Shown here: in pieces, positions 38,281-48,534 of the stretch
Layout: every line of letters starts with the position of its first letter
How positions within the stretch are numbered: the stretch's first letter is position 1
Program-made: the position numbers and the translations under genes
The notes under the pieces: generated by a model
The model's database searches: none
Told to the model about the DNA's origin: nothing
What the model saw: only the letters and a program-made list of their open reading frames with translations
Source of the DNA: Fructilactobacillus florum DSM 22689 = JCM 16035
Lineage (GTDB): Bacteria; Bacillota; Bacilli; Lactobacillales; Lactobacillaceae
Length of the DNA: 64,000 nucleotides
NCBI RefSeq assembly: GCF_001436645.1
Contig: NZ_AYZI01000006.1
Coordinates: forward strand, 1 to 64,000
Direction: 5' to 3'

Positions 38281-40209
38281 GTGGAAAAGTTAAAAGAGAC
38301 CACCGTCCAGCACCCGTACGATGCGGGTCACTATGATGTTATCGTAGTAGGAGCGGGCCATGCTGGTTGTGAAGCTGCATTGGCTGCTGCGCGAATGGGA
38401 CAGCGAACATTGTTATTAACCATTAGCCTAGAGATGGTGGCATTTATGCCCTGTAACCCTTCGCTTGGTGGTCCGGCAAAGGGAACCGTCGTCAGAGAGA
38501 TTGATGCACTGGGTGGTGAGATGGGTAAAATCATTGACCAAACGTACATTCAGATGCGGTTGTTGAACACAGGAAAGGGACCAGCAGTTCAAGCGCTACG
38601 TGCCCAGGCCGATAAGCATGCTTATCATGCCGCAATGAAGCACGTGATTGAACAACAGGAAGGCCTGGTATTGCGGCAAGCAATTGTTGATGATTTGTTG
38701 GTAACTAGCGACCAGATCGATGGCGTGGTTACCAACACGGGAGCAGCTTATTATGCCCCGGCAGTGGTTCTAGCTACCGGCACCTCTGCTCGTGGTCAAA
38801 TTTATATTGGCGAATTGCGCTATTCCTCTGGACCGAATAATTCGGTACCTTCGATTAGACTTTCGGAGAATCTAGCTGCGAAGGGGTTCCCATTGGAGCG
38901 GTTCAAAACTGGCACCCCGCCGCGGGTAAATGGGAAAACAATCGACTATACAGAGCTAGAGGAACAACCGGGTGATGCGCAACCGCATCATTTTAGTTTC
39001 ACAACAGCGTATGATGATTATTTGTCAGTGGCAGATCAGGTTTCCTGCTGGCTCACTTACACTAATCCACAGACACATCAGCTCATTCGAGATCATCTAG
39101 ACCGGTCTCCACTGTTTAATGGAGTACTTGATGGGATTGGTCCGCGGTACTGTCCGTCATTAGAAGACAAGGTTGTTCGCTTTGCTGATAAGGACCGACA
39201 CCAGGTTTTCTTGGAACCAGAAGGACGTGAGAATGAAGAATGGTACGTTGACGGGATGTCAACTTCAATGCCAGAAGAAATTCAACAAGAAATGTTGCAC
39301 TCCGTTAAGGGGCTCGAACATGCTGAACTCATGCGACCAGGCTATGCTATTGAATATGACATCATTCCCCCTGACCAAATGAAGCCTAATATGGAAAGCA
39401 AACGAATTGCTGGACTGTTCACCGCCGGTCAGACGAATGGGACATCTGGTTACGAAGAAGCAGCGGGTCAGGGTCTACTGGCTGGGATTAATGCGGCTCG
39501 AAAAAACCAACAATTGGAACCCGTTGTTTTAAAGCGGTCTGATGGATATATTGGGGTGTTAATTGATGACTTAGTGACCAAGGGGACGAATGAACCTTAT
39601 CGGCTATTGACTAGTCGAGCTGAGTACCGGTTGTTATTGCGAAATGATAATGCCGATTTACGCCTAACCCCCTTGGGTTATGAGCTGGGTTTGATTTCAG
39701 AAGCACGCTATTTAAGGTTCAAAAAGAAGCAAGCAGCGATAGCTTCAGAATTGCAACGATTACAAACTATCCGAGTTAAACCAGGAGCAGCTGTCAATGA
39801 TTTTGTGACCCAGCATGGCGACAAGCCATTGCAAGATGGTATCGTGGCAGCCCAATTTTTGCGACGTCCTTACGTTGATTATGATCAGTTATTAAAGTTT
39901 ATTCCGGCCCGAGAAACGCCCTTAGCTCCAGAGGAAGTTGAACAGGTAACGGTTCAAACAAAATACGCTGGCTATATTCAAAAAGAAGAAGAAAAGGTAG
40001 CTAAATTGCGCCGGATGGAACAAAAGAAAATTCCTGCAAGCATTGATTACGATGAGATTGCGGGGATTGCTACGGAGGGACGGGAAAAATTAAAACAAAT
40101 TCAACCAGCAACCTTAGCACAAGCTGCCCGCATCAGTGGTGTTAACCCCTCAGACTTGTCGATTCTGAGTGTGTATATCCAACAGGGGCGAGTGGCAAAG
40201 ACGAAGTAA
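38281..40209 (+). CDS. mnmG: tRNA U34 modification enzyme MnmG (GidA)
   Basis: FAD-dependent partner of MnmE, 642 aa. Dinucleotide-binding motif [10 protein letters not shown] at about 22-31, the catalytic-loop [11 protein letters not shown], the second GidA signature [16 protein letters not shown], and the C-terminal helical domain ([10 protein letters not shown]). GTG start with GAAGGGGG upstream. Ends the origin-linked housekeeping block. Confidence 0.98.
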   Translation: MEKLKETTVQHPYDAGHYDVIVVGAGHAGCEAALAAARMGQRTLLLTISLEMVAFMPCNPSLGGPAKGTVVREIDALGGEMGKIIDQTYIQMRLLNTGKGPAVQALRAQADKHAYHAAMKHVIEQQEGLVLRQAIVDDLLVTSDQIDGVVTNTGAAYYAPAVVLATGTSARGQIYIGELRYSSGPNNSVPSIRLSENLAAKGFPLERFKTGTPPRVNGKTIDYTELEEQPGDAQPHHFSFTTAYDDYLSVADQVSCWLTYTNPQTHQLIRDHLDRSPLFNGVLDGIGPRYCPSLEDKVVRFADKDRHQVFLEPEGRENEEWYVDGMSTSMPEEIQQEMLHSVKGLEHAELMRPGYAIEYDIIPPDQMKPNMESKRIAGLFTAGQTNGTSGYEEAAGQGLLAGINAARKNQQLEPVVLKRSDGYIGVLIDDLVTKGTNEPYRLLTSRAEYRLLLRNDNADLRLTPLGYELGLISEARYLRFKKKQAAIASELQRLQTIRVKPGAAVNDFVTQHGDKPLQDGIVAAQFLRRPYVDYDQLLKFIPARETPLAPEEVEQVTVQTKYAGYIQKEEEKVAKLRRMEQKKIPASIDYDEIAGIATEGREKLKQIQPATLAQAARISGVNPSDLSILSVYIQQGRVAKTK

Positions 40210-40258
40210 ATTGATTGATCAGTCTGATGTTCATTTTTCTGCGGATGCAGAAATTTGT

Positions 40259-40280
40259 TCAGCAACAGGCTGGTTTTTTT
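40259..40280 (+). terminator. Probable terminator of mnmG
   Basis: Short CAGC/GCTG stem directly followed by seven T, with a second hairpin (TTTCTGC/GCAGAAA) just upstream. Weak but well placed. Confidence 0.5.
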
Positions 40281-40324
40281 GTTTATAATACAAATATAGC
40301 CTTGCGATAAAGGGAGGACGCACG

Positions 40325-41122
40325 ATGAAATTCTATACGAATGATCGGATTGAAATTGCCTATGATGATTTTGGCAATTCAACGCAAACACCAGTTGTGA
40401 TTCTTTCTGGAATCGGAGCGTACAAGGAATATTGGCAAGCAACCATTCAGGCCCTAGTAGCGAAAAACTACCGGGTTATTAATATTGACGCGCGGAATCA
40501 GGGTCAGTCGGAACATACTAGAAAGGGATTGCGAATTACTCGGCATGCAATGGATCTGCGGGAATTATTAATAAAGTTACACGTGAAACATCCCATTTTA
40601 ATGGGTAATTCGATGGGGGCAGCGACCATGTTTGCTTACGTTTCTTTGTTTGGGGAGCAAGAGGTGGCAGCCCTAGTAGATGTTGATCAAAGTCCTAAGA
40701 TGATTAATGATGATCAATGGCAGTATGGTTTTACTGATTTACATTGGGATGACTTTCATATGCGGCTTCGCCAGCCCTTAGGGAAGCCGACCTATCATAA
40801 TTTTGATGATCAATTGTTTGCAAAATTGCAAACTCTGAAACAACAATACCCTTACGATGCAGAGTTAAATTATCCCCTATTACTTGATCATGCAACGCAG
40901 GACTGGCGCGATGTTGTCACGAGCCTGCAAAAGCCGTTGCTGGTGGTTACGGGCGACCACTCGCCCTTTTTCCCAGTAGCGATTGGAAATGTCATGGAGC
41001 AAATGAACCCGTTGGTACAGGCGACGACTATTATGAATGCTGGGCATTTAGTTATGGCAGAACAGCCCTGCCAATTTAATCAAACTTTGTTATCATTTTT
41101 AGCAACAGTTGGTGCGGCTTGA
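40325..41122 (+). CDS. Alpha/beta hydrolase
   Basis: Alpha/beta hydrolase-fold protein of 265 aa. Nucleophile elbow GNSMGA (Ser near residue 96), acid in VTGDHSPF, and catalytic His in NAGHLV near the C-terminus; oxyanion region LSGIGAY. No signal peptide. AGGGAGGACGC before the ATG. Substrate unknown. It sits just upstream of the citrate operon (45 bp) and contains a parS-like site in its coding sequence at 40575. Confidence 0.88.
   Translation: MKFYTNDRIEIAYDDFGNSTQTPVVILSGIGAYKEYWQATIQALVAKNYRVINIDARNQGQSEHTRKGLRITRHAMDLRELLIKLHVKHPILMGNSMGAATMFAYVSLFGEQEVAALVDVDQSPKMINDDQWQYGFTDLHWDDFHMRLRQPLGKPTYHNFDDQLFAKLQTLKQQYPYDAELNYPLLLDHATQDWRDVVTSLQKPLLVVTGDHSPFFPVAIGNVMEQMNPLVQATTIMNAGHLVMAEQPCQFNQTLLSFLATVGAA
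40575..40590. other. parS-like site inside the hydrolase gene
   Basis: AGTTACACGTGAAACA matches the parS consensus at 15 of 16 positions, with the mismatch at the first base. It includes the full CACGTG core. Confidence 0.75.
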
Positions 41123-41167
41123 AAATCCAGATAATTATTATAAGAAACTTCTAATGGAGGAACCACG

Positions 41168-42316
41168 ATGACAGATGATGTTTTTGAAATACACAAGAAA
41201 CATACCGGAATTTTAGGAATTGAAGGAGATTTCCCCGTTGAAAACAAGGAGGAATTGGGCTTGGCTTATACACCGGGCGTGGCTCAGGTCGCAAAGGCCA
41301 TCCAAAAAGATCCTAAACTAAAGGATGTTTACACGATGAGCGGGAAGCTAGTGGCAGTTGTGACTGATGGAACTGCTGTTTTGGGTCTAGGAAACATCGG
41401 ACCAGGAGCAGGGTTACCGATTGTAGAAGGCAAGGCGTTGCTGTATAAAGATTTAGCTCAAGTAGATGCCGTTCCGTTAGCATTGGAACCAGAGGATGCT
41501 ACAACTATGGCGCATAATTTACAGGCGATCGCCCCTTCCTTTGCAGGATTTCATCTAGAAGATATTGCGGCACCAAAGTGTTTTGAATTAGAAGAAGAAT
41601 TGCGAAAACTGGTTGATATACCAGTTTATCATGATGATCAAGAAGGAACGGCGATTGTGATTCTAGCTGGGCTAATCAATGCTGCACGAGTGGTTCAAAA
41701 GCCACTGTCAGAGCTAAAAGTTGTCTTAAACGGGGTCGGCGCCTCCGGAGTAGCAACAGCTCGTTTGTTAGCTGCAGTTGGACTGAAGCGGGTAACGTTG
41801 GTCGATGTCGATGGAGTCGTTCATCCTGATAGCCAAAATTACAATCATTATCAAACTGATTTGGCGCAGAACTTTCAAGGAGTGGCTGGGGAAACCTTAG
41901 ATGATGTGATTGCTGACCAGGACGTTTTTATTGGTTTATCAGTAGCCAACGTTTTAAGTCCCCAACAAGTTCAGCGGATGGCAGCACAACCGATCATTTT
42001 TGCGTTGGCTAATCCAGTCCCAGAGATTGATCCAGAAGAAGCTAGAGCAGCTGGTGCGACGGTCGTGGCCACTGGCTCTAGCAAGTATCCTAACCAAGTT
42101 AATAATATCTTAGCTTTTCCCGGCTTGTATCGAGGATTATTACAGAGTGGCATTAAAAGTGTGACGCCTGCCATGGAAGCCACGGTTGCAAAGGCGCTGG
42201 CCGGGATGATTGCAACGCCAACTGCTCAAACAATTGTGCCCGGAGTTTTTGACGCCGGGGTGGTTCAAACGGTTTCGCAAGCAGTCATGGAGTTAGAAAA
42301 TAATACAGAGAAGTAG
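41168..42316 (+). CDS. mae: NAD-dependent malic enzyme / oxaloacetate decarboxylase of the citrate cluster
   Basis: Member of the malic enzyme family, 382 aa, short form. Conserved YTPGVAQV near residue 37, VVTDGTAVLGLGNIGP, DDQEGTA metal-site region, and nucleotide-binding GVGASGVA. The CitM-type homologue in citrate clusters of lactococci and weissellas works as a soluble oxaloacetate decarboxylase giving pyruvate and CO2, the next step after citrate lyase. Being the first gene of the citC-D-E-F operon supports that role here; malate oxidation is possible too. TGGAGGAACC precedes the ATG. Confidence 0.92.
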   Translation: MTDDVFEIHKKHTGILGIEGDFPVENKEELGLAYTPGVAQVAKAIQKDPKLKDVYTMSGKLVAVVTDGTAVLGLGNIGPGAGLPIVEGKALLYKDLAQVDAVPLALEPEDATTMAHNLQAIAPSFAGFHLEDIAAPKCFELEEELRKLVDIPVYHDDQEGTAIVILAGLINAARVVQKPLSELKVVLNGVGASGVATARLLAAVGLKRVTLVDVDGVVHPDSQNYNHYQTDLAQNFQGVAGETLDDVIADQDVFIGLSVANVLSPQQVQRMAAQPIIFALANPVPEIDPEEARAAGATVVATGSSKYPNQVNNILAFPGLYRGLLQSGIKSVTPAMEATVAKALAGMIATPTAQTIVPGVFDAGVVQTVSQAVMELENNTEK

Positions 42317-42324
42317 GTGGTGAC

Positions 42325-43374
42325 GTGAATCCAGAAATTAGAGCGCTCAATCTCCAAGCAGAAGATAGTAAAAGGCAGTGGGAAGACTTCTTAATTGGAT
42401 TAGGCATTCAGGATTTTTCTGATACGGAAGTTAGCCAGTTAGATCAAACCCTGGGATTGTTTAGTGATGGACAGTTAGTGGCGACTGGGTCTGCGGCAGG
42501 CAATATTTTAAAGTATGTTGCAGTTAACCATACGGATTTAGAGAGTGCTGGTTATTTTAATCGAGTGGTTTCAGCATTACTGACGAATCTGAGTCAACGG
42601 GGAATTTTCCATGTGCTGGTTTATACCAAGCCACAATACTCGCTTAGTTTTCAAAGAGTCGGCTTTCAAGAGATTGTTCACAGTGAAACTGCCGCCTTTT
42701 TGGAAACAGGTGATACCAGCATTTCAGATTATCTAGCCAAGCTTCCTCACGATTCCAGTGGACAAGCTGGTGCAATTGTTATGAATGCTAACCCGTTTAC
42801 TTTGGGTCATCGTTTTTTAGTGGAACAAGCTGCTACCCAGTGTGATCGAGTCTATGTCTTTGTTGTCAGTACTAATCGGTCGTTGTTTAGTGCGAAGGAA
42901 CGGCTGGACTTGGTGCGGGCGGGGACGGCTGATTTAAAAAACGTTATCGTGGTACCAGGGGCTGATTATCTGGTGAGCTATGCGACGTTTCCAGCCTATT
43001 TTCTTTCAGCGACCACGGATAAAATCGTTTATCAAACGACGATTGATGCACTCATTTTCAAGGAACGCATTGCTCCAGAAATTGGGATTGCCACCCGCTT
43101 TTTAGGAACAGAACCGCAGTCTAAAACGACTGACACATATAACCAAGTGTTACAACGAGTTCTACCACCAGCAGTTCGTGTGACCGTCTTACCGCGCAAA
43201 ACAGCTCCTGACGGTCAGGTAATCTCCGCACGGGTGGTTCGGTATGCGATAAAAAATGATATGATTAAAAGCGTTCAAGCCATTGTTCCGGTTTCAACGT
43301 ATACATTTTTAAATAATCATTTAGAAGAATTACAGCAGCGGATTAAGAAAGGAATGAAGATTGATGGAAATTAA
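42325..43374 (+). CDS. citC: [Citrate (pro-3S)-lyase] ligase
   Basis: Acetylates the prosthetic group of citrate lyase to switch it on, using acetate and ATP, 349 aa. An N-terminal GNAT-like domain is followed by a nucleotidyltransferase domain with the motif NANPFTLGHRFL (HxGH type, about residues 153-164). GTG start preceded by AGGTGG, 8 bp after the malic enzyme gene; its 3' end overlaps citD. Confidence 0.95.
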   Translation: MNPEIRALNLQAEDSKRQWEDFLIGLGIQDFSDTEVSQLDQTLGLFSDGQLVATGSAAGNILKYVAVNHTDLESAGYFNRVVSALLTNLSQRGIFHVLVYTKPQYSLSFQRVGFQEIVHSETAAFLETGDTSISDYLAKLPHDSSGQAGAIVMNANPFTLGHRFLVEQAATQCDRVYVFVVSTNRSLFSAKERLDLVRAGTADLKNVIVVPGADYLVSYATFPAYFLSATTDKIVYQTTIDALIFKERIAPEIGIATRFLGTEPQSKTTDTYNQVLQRVLPPAVRVTVLPRKTAPDGQVISARVVRYAIKNDMIKSVQAIVPVSTYTFLNNHLEELQQRIKKGMKIDGN

Positions 43375-43657
43375 ACAGACCGCCATCGACGGTACGTTAG
43401 AGTCATCAGATATTCAAATTACGGTTAGCCAAGGAACTGCTGGTGTACAAATCGAATTGACCTCCGATGTCGCCGAGCGTTTTGGGACACAGATTAAAGC
43501 AACAATTGCGCAGATTGCCAATGACTTTCAGCTTGAAAATGTCAAAATTAAAGCCGTTGATCAAGGCGCATTGGACTGTGTCATCAAGGCTCGAACAATT
43601 ACTGCCATTCAACGAGCACTGCAAACTAGTGCTGAACCAGCATGGGAGGTACTCTAA
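43364..43657 (+). CDS. citD: Citrate lyase gamma subunit (acyl carrier protein)
   Basis: Acyl carrier protein of 97 aa. The serine that receives the 2'-(5''-triphosphoribosyl)-3'-dephospho-CoA group is Ser14 in GTLESSD. ATG start at 43364, overlapping citC by 11 bp, with AAGGA upstream. The stop overlaps the citE start (TAATG). Confidence 0.96.
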   Translation: MEIKQTAIDGTLESSDIQITVSQGTAGVQIELTSDVAERFGTQIKATIAQIANDFQLENVKIKAVDQGALDCVIKARTITAIQRALQTSAEPAWEVL

Positions 43658-44571
43658 TGGTTTTTAAACAAGATCGGTTACGGCGAACCATGATGTTTGT
43701 TCCTGGAAACAATGCGGGAATGCTGAAAGACGCTGGTATTTACGGAGCTGACTCGATTATGTTTGATTTAGAGGATGCGGTTTCACTGGCAGAAAAGGAT
43801 TCTGCTCGGACATTAGTCTATGAGGCATTGAAAACGGTTGACTACGGTGATACCGAACTGGTGGTTCGAGTTAATGGTTTGGATACTGAATTTGTCAAAG
43901 CTGATGTTTTGGCAATGGTTAAAGCCGGAATTGATGTCATCCGGATTCCTAAAACTGAAAATGCTGCAATGATTAAAGAGATGGAGTCACTAGTTGCTGA
44001 GGCAGAACAACGCTTCGGTCGACCAGTGGGGAGCACGCACATTATGGCAGCCATTGAAAGTGCTGAAGGCGTTTTAAATGTACCCGCAATTGCTAAGGCC
44101 TCTGAGCGGATGATTGGGGTAGCGTTATCAGCAGAGGACTATACTACTGATTTGCAGACGCACCGTTATCCAGATGGCAAGGAATTAGAATTCGCCAGAA
44201 ACATGATTATTCATGCGGCGCGGGCAGCGCATATTTCTGCGTTTGACACGGTATATACGGATGTTGATAATACGCAGGGATTGATTGATGAAACCGAGTA
44301 TATTCATCAATTAGGTTACGATGGAAAGTCGGTTATTAATCCGCGACAAATTCCAGTAATTAATTCGGTTTTTGAACCAACTGAGGCTCAAGTTAAAAAC
44401 GCTCAAAATGTTATTGCTGCCATTGAACGAGCACATCAAGCTGGTTCTGGAGTTATTTCTATGAACGGTCAGATGGTTGATCGACCTGTGGTTTTGCGGG
44501 CTGAACGAGTTATGAAACTAGCCCAAGCATCTGGAATTGTCGACAAGGAGGGTCATTACATTGGAAAATAA
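43657..44571 (+). CDS. citE: Citrate lyase beta subunit
   Basis: Citryl-ACP lyase subunit that cleaves citryl-ACP to oxaloacetate and acetyl-ACP, 304 aa. Conserved [11 protein letters not shown] start, [12 protein letters not shown] metal/substrate site and IESAEGV. Start ATG 43657 overlaps the citD stop and has GGGAGG 8 nt upstream. Overlaps citF by 11 bp. Confidence 0.97.
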   Translation: MVFKQDRLRRTMMFVPGNNAGMLKDAGIYGADSIMFDLEDAVSLAEKDSARTLVYEALKTVDYGDTELVVRVNGLDTEFVKADVLAMVKAGIDVIRIPKTENAAMIKEMESLVAEAEQRFGRPVGSTHIMAAIESAEGVLNVPAIAKASERMIGVALSAEDYTTDLQTHRYPDGKELEFARNMIIHAARAAHISAFDTVYTDVDNTQGLIDETEYIHQLGYDGKSVINPRQIPVINSVFEPTEAQVKNAQNVIAAIERAHQAGSGVISMNGQMVDRPVVLRAERVMKLAQASGIVDKEGHYIGK

Positions 44572-46099
44572 GTTAGGTCGAACGTTACCAGCAGACGTCA
44601 TGGAACAGTTACAACTGACCCCATTTCAAACCACCGAAATTGGGAATCCTGAAGTTCAACGGACGGCTCCTCAGGTCCGGTTGTCAACCGGAAATGATAA
44701 AGTTACGAATGATTTGAAAAAAATTATTCAAGAAAATGTTCATGATGGTATGACGATTTCTTTTCATCATCATTTCCGTAATGGAGACTTTGTTTTTAAC
44801 CAAGTAATGAAAATTATCATGGAACTAGGAATCAAGAACCTCACCTTGGCCCCTTCTTCACTAACAGGAGTTATGAATGACGTTGCAATTGAAGCAATCA
44901 AACAGGGAACGGTAACTGCCATCACAACTTCTGGAATGCGGGGCTCGCTAGGAGATGCAGTCTCACATGGTTTGCTAGCTAAGCCGGTGATTTTCCGGTC
45001 ACATGGTGGTCGGGCACGAGCCATCGAAAACGGCGAAATTAAGATTGACGTCGCTTTCTTGGGAGTTCCTAATGCGGATCGTTGTGGAAATGCCAATGGT
45101 AGTTATGGCGATGAAGCCTTTGGTTCTTTAGGCTATGCTTTGATGGATGCCAACTATGCTAACAAAGTGGTTTTGCTAACCGATAATCTAGTTGATTATC
45201 CCAACACCCCTGCTTCTATCAAACAAACTCAAGTTGATTACGTGGTAGAGGTTGATCAGGTTGGTGATCCGGATAAAATTGGTTCAGGAGCTACCCGCTT
45301 TACGAAAGATCCTAAAAATTTAAAGATTGCTAACTTAGTAAGTGATGTAATTACTAATTCAAGCTACTTTAAAGATGGATTCTCGTTTCAAACTGGTTCT
45401 GGTGGAGCTGCTTTGGCAGTTACTCGTTACTTGCGAGCTGCCATGGAAGCAAGTAATATCCATGCTTCGTTTGGATTAGGTGGGATTACTAATCCAATGG
45501 TGGAGCTACTAGAAGCGGGCTTGATTGATAAATTGATGGACGTCCAAGACTTTGATAAAGTGGCAGCGCAGTCCATGAAAAACAATTTAAATCAACAAGA
45601 AATCGATGCTTCTTGGTATGCTGATCCCGATAATAAAGCCGCCATGGTGGATCAGTTGGATGTTTCCATTTTGAGTGCGCTAGAAATTGATACGGACTTT
45701 AATGTCAATGTCTTGACTGGTGCTGATGGAATTATTCGCGGAGCGGTCGGTGGTCATCAAGATGCAGCCACTGCCAAGCTAACCATCATTTGTACTCCAT
45801 TAGTACGAGGTCGTATTCCCTCAGTTGTTAAGAGTGCGAATACCGTGGTCACTCCCGGAAGCTCCGTTGATGTTTTAGTAACAGAACGTGGAATTGCTGT
45901 AAATCCGCAACGACCAGATTTATTAGCACAGTTGCAAAACGTACCGGGACTCCAAATCTATTCGATTGATGAGTTAGCCGAGCTAGCCCAACAAATTGTT
46001 GGTACAGAAGCCCCATTAGAGTTTACTGATCGGACGGTTGCGCTTGTGGAATATCGTGATGGCTCAATTATCGATGCCATTAAACAGCGTAAAGATTAA
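44561..46099 (+). CDS. citF: Citrate lyase alpha subunit (citrate CoA-transferase)
   Basis: Transfers the acyl carrier onto citrate, 512 aa, a CoA-transferase-fold protein with GxGG-type loops (FGLGGITNP). It begins with TTG at 44561, since [13 protein letters not shown] is the family start and AGGAGG lies 9 nt before the TTG; the longer in-frame extension reads into citE. The translated start overlaps citE by 11 bp. A terminator follows. Confidence 0.95.
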   Translation: MENKLGRTLPADVMEQLQLTPFQTTEIGNPEVQRTAPQVRLSTGNDKVTNDLKKIIQENVHDGMTISFHHHFRNGDFVFNQVMKIIMELGIKNLTLAPSSLTGVMNDVAIEAIKQGTVTAITTSGMRGSLGDAVSHGLLAKPVIFRSHGGRARAIENGEIKIDVAFLGVPNADRCGNANGSYGDEAFGSLGYALMDANYANKVVLLTDNLVDYPNTPASIKQTQVDYVVEVDQVGDPDKIGSGATRFTKDPKNLKIANLVSDVITNSSYFKDGFSFQTGSGGAALAVTRYLRAAMEASNIHASFGLGGITNPMVELLEAGLIDKLMDVQDFDKVAAQSMKNNLNQQEIDASWYADPDNKAAMVDQLDVSILSALEIDTDFNVNVLTGADGIIRGAVGGHQDAATAKLTIICTPLVRGRIPSVVKSANTVVTPGSSVDVLVTERGIAVNPQRPDLLAQLQNVPGLQIYSIDELAELAQQIVGTEAPLEFTDRTVALVEYRDGSIIDAIKQRKD

Positions 46100-46111
46100 A
46101 ATTATAAAGTG

Positions 46112-46140
46112 GCTGCTGTCTATTTGATAGCAGCTTTTTT
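46112..46140 (+). terminator. Intrinsic terminator between citF and citX
   Basis: Nine-bp stem GCTGCTGTC/GATAGCAGC (one G-T pair) with a 5-nt loop and six T, 12 bp before the citX start. It would cut expression of citXG relative to the structural genes. Confidence 0.8.
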
Positions 46141-46152
46141 GTGAGGAATTAG

Positions 46153-46698
46153 ATGGCAATTAATATTTTTAAAAAAGGCACTCCGCAAACCATTGCCGAG
46201 GTATTGCACAATAAAGACAAACGAGTCCGCTACCAACAACAGTTATTGCGAGAATTTCCAGATGCCACCGTGGTGGCGATTAAACTCAACATTCCAGGAC
46301 CAATTAAGACGAATTCAGAGATTGAACAGCTATTTCAGGTGGGTTATCAGCGGTTTATGGACCAGCTAACTACCTTGACGCCGATTATTAAGACTAAGAC
46401 CGAGGTAGCGCCAACGGGACCAGAAGCATGGTTGGTGGTGACGAGGGCTGCTAGTGACGTCAAACACGTGGCGGTTAGGTTTGAAGATCACGATCACCTG
46501 GGGCGGTTATTTGATGTGGATGTGCTTAATCGGACGCATGGAACCTACCATCGAGCGGAGTTATCAGCTTCCAAGCGGACTTGCTTTTTGTGTGGTCGTC
46601 TGGCTAAGGAATGTGGTCGGAACCGGACGCATTCTGTAGAAGCGCTCCAAGCATATGTGAACCAGCTGTATTACGAGGTGTTTCAAGATGACAAGTAG
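46153..46698 (+). CDS. citX: Apo-citrate lyase phosphoribosyl-dephospho-CoA transferase
   Basis: Attaches the prosthetic group to CitD, 181 aa. Conserved GRLFDVDV (about residues 115-122) and the C-terminal Cys-rich CFLCGRLAKECGRNRTHSV element are visible. A GAGGAAT ribosome site sits inside the space after the citF terminator. It overlaps citG by 11 bp. Confidence 0.95.
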   Translation: MAINIFKKGTPQTIAEVLHNKDKRVRYQQQLLREFPDATVVAIKLNIPGPIKTNSEIEQLFQVGYQRFMDQLTTLTPIIKTKTEVAPTGPEAWLVVTRAASDVKHVAVRFEDHDHLGRLFDVDVLNRTHGTYHRAELSASKRTCFLCGRLAKECGRNRTHSVEALQAYVNQLYYEVFQDDK

Positions 46699-47569
46699 AC
46701 TAAGCGAACAGCCACTCACCCAAACGAGTCAGGCCGACGTGGTGCAGGTGGCAATTAAGGCGCTTCTCTACGAAGTGACGGCGAATCCCAAGCCCGGGCT
46801 AGTAGATCCGACGGGAAATGCTAGTCATCCTGATATGAATGTGTTTAACTTTATTGATAGTGCGCTGGCGATGCAGCCATATTTACAAGCTTGTTATCGC
46901 TGTGGGGCTCAATTTCAAAAAAAAGATTTAACGCAGTTGTTTCAGGAACTACGACCTTTAGGGAAAACTGCAGAAAAGCGAATGTATCAAGTAACCAAGC
47001 AGGTTAATACGCATAAAGGGGCCATCTTTGCGCTAGGGATTTTAGTGGCAACCGTTGCACTAACGGTGCAACAGCTAGCGCAGCCGACTTTATCTGCCGT
47101 AATAACTAGGGAACGTCTCCTTACGAAAGACCTAGTTCGCAAAGATTTTGCTGTTTTGCAGCAACGACCGCCCCAGACGGCGGGGGAACGGCAGTATTTA
47201 CAGTACGGGACAACGGGAATTCGAGGAGAGGCAGAAACCGGATTTGCAACGGTAATGAACTTTGGGCTGCCTTGGCTCGTTGATAGTCAAGGGAGTACCA
47301 ACGAGCGTTTATTGTTAGCATTAATAGCAATTGTTACTAATAGCAACGATAGTAATTTAATTAAGCGGGCGGGTAATCGACAGATTGTGGCCACCGTTCA
47401 TGGTCAATGGCAAAAGCTGCTGATAACTTACTCCCAAACTAAGCAGTTTCCACAGCAGCAGTGGCAACAAATCTGTCATGATTTTGCACTCCAAAAGCTG
47501 AGTTTGGGTGGCTCAGCCGATCTCTTAATTGTGACAATCTTCTTAGCGAAGTTAATACAAAAATTTTAA
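46688..47569 (+). CDS. citG: Triphosphoribosyl-dephospho-CoA synthase
   Basis: Makes the precursor of the citrate lyase prosthetic group from ATP and dephospho-CoA, 293 aa. Signature NPKPGLVDPTGNASHPDMN near residue 35 and GIRGEAETGF in the C-terminal part. Overlaps citX; last recognisable gene of the citrate operon. No citrate transporter or cit regulator follows. Confidence 0.95.
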   Translation: MTSRLSEQPLTQTSQADVVQVAIKALLYEVTANPKPGLVDPTGNASHPDMNVFNFIDSALAMQPYLQACYRCGAQFQKKDLTQLFQELRPLGKTAEKRMYQVTKQVNTHKGAIFALGILVATVALTVQQLAQPTLSAVITRERLLTKDLVRKDFAVLQQRPPQTAGERQYLQYGTTGIRGEAETGFATVMNFGLPWLVDSQGSTNERLLLALIAIVTNSNDSNLIKRAGNRQIVATVHGQWQKLLITYSQTKQFPQQQWQQICHDFALQKLSLGGSADLLIVTIFLAKLIQKF

Positions 47570-47598
47570 TCATGTACCCATGAAGGAAGTGATTTAAG

Positions 47599-48489
47599 AT
47601 GGAACGCTTTATTGATCGAACCCCGACATTTGTGCCGGCTGAGACTGCTGGAATCAACCGGCAGTTCTTGTCACTGAACTATGCTGAAGGGGAACGTCAT
47701 CAACTAGATTTATATTTACCAAACCAGGCTTTAGAACAACATCCAGTGATTATTGATATTTATGGGGGCGGGATGTATTTTGGACAGCGTAGTTCGCAAA
47801 AACTAAACGGAGCCTTGCAATTGCTCCGACGAGGCTTTGCCGTGGTTAGCCCCGACTATTCGTTAAGCTACATGGCTCCGTTTCCAACCCCAATTTACGA
47901 GTTAAAAGCGGTTATCAGATGGGTAAAGGCTCACGCCGCTAGCTATCACCTCAATCCGCGGCAGATCTTCTTAATGGGAGAATCTTCTGGAGCGCAGTTG
48001 GCGATGGTGACCGCTGCTAGTACTACTGCTGGGAAATTGATTAGTTCATTTGGAGGTAATTTTAAATATTCTGACCAAGTGCAGGGGGTTATTGCTTCTT
48101 ACGGTCCCTATGATTTGGCCCTGATGAAACCGCAATTTGCGGTGCTAGGACAAACGCCCAAGTTTGCTGAAACGGGAGCCGCTGATTCCTTTGAAGGAGT
48201 AATGCTAGGTTTTCAACGTCCCGACAAAGTTTTGGAGCGAAATGCGCAAGCCAACCCGGCCACCTATTTTACGAACAACATGGTTCCGACCTTGCTGTAT
48301 GCGGGGACGGGTGATCGGGTTGTCCCTTACTTACAAACCATTAACTTAGCTGCAGAGTTGACGGCGGTTATTGGAAAGGAAAAGGTTGAATTACGGATAT
48401 TACCAGATGTTGCTCACGGACCAGCTGGGTTTATGAATCAAGCGGTTTGGGATGAAAAAACTTCCTTTTTACGGAAACATAGCCATTAG
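47599..48489 (+). CDS. Alpha/beta hydrolase, esterase-like (BD-FAE/HSL type)
   Basis: Alpha/beta hydrolase of 296 aa. Oxyanion-type loop IYGGGMYF (a GGG(X) loop, about residue 53), nucleophile elbow GESSGAQ (Ser near 131), and a probable acid/His pair in GTGDRVV and VAHGP. No signal peptide. It starts 29 bp after citG with GAAGGAAGTG, so it could be co-transcribed with the citrate genes; no functional link is known. Confidence 0.85.
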   Translation: MERFIDRTPTFVPAETAGINRQFLSLNYAEGERHQLDLYLPNQALEQHPVIIDIYGGGMYFGQRSSQKLNGALQLLRRGFAVVSPDYSLSYMAPFPTPIYELKAVIRWVKAHAASYHLNPRQIFLMGESSGAQLAMVTAASTTAGKLISSFGGNFKYSDQVQGVIASYGPYDLALMKPQFAVLGQTPKFAETGAADSFEGVMLGFQRPDKVLERNAQANPATYFTNNMVPTLLYAGTGDRVVPYLQTINLAAELTAVIGKEKVELRILPDVAHGPAGFMNQAVWDEKTSFLRKHSH

Positions 48490-48534
48490 TGTTAAAATAG
48501 TGGGTAATAGTGAAAAAGAAGCAAGGAGCTCAGA

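Noticed and set aside
42674-42695. A GTGAAAC-containing parS look-alike in citC
   Set aside because: TGTTCACAGTGAAACT is out of register with the consensus and lacks the CACGTG core.
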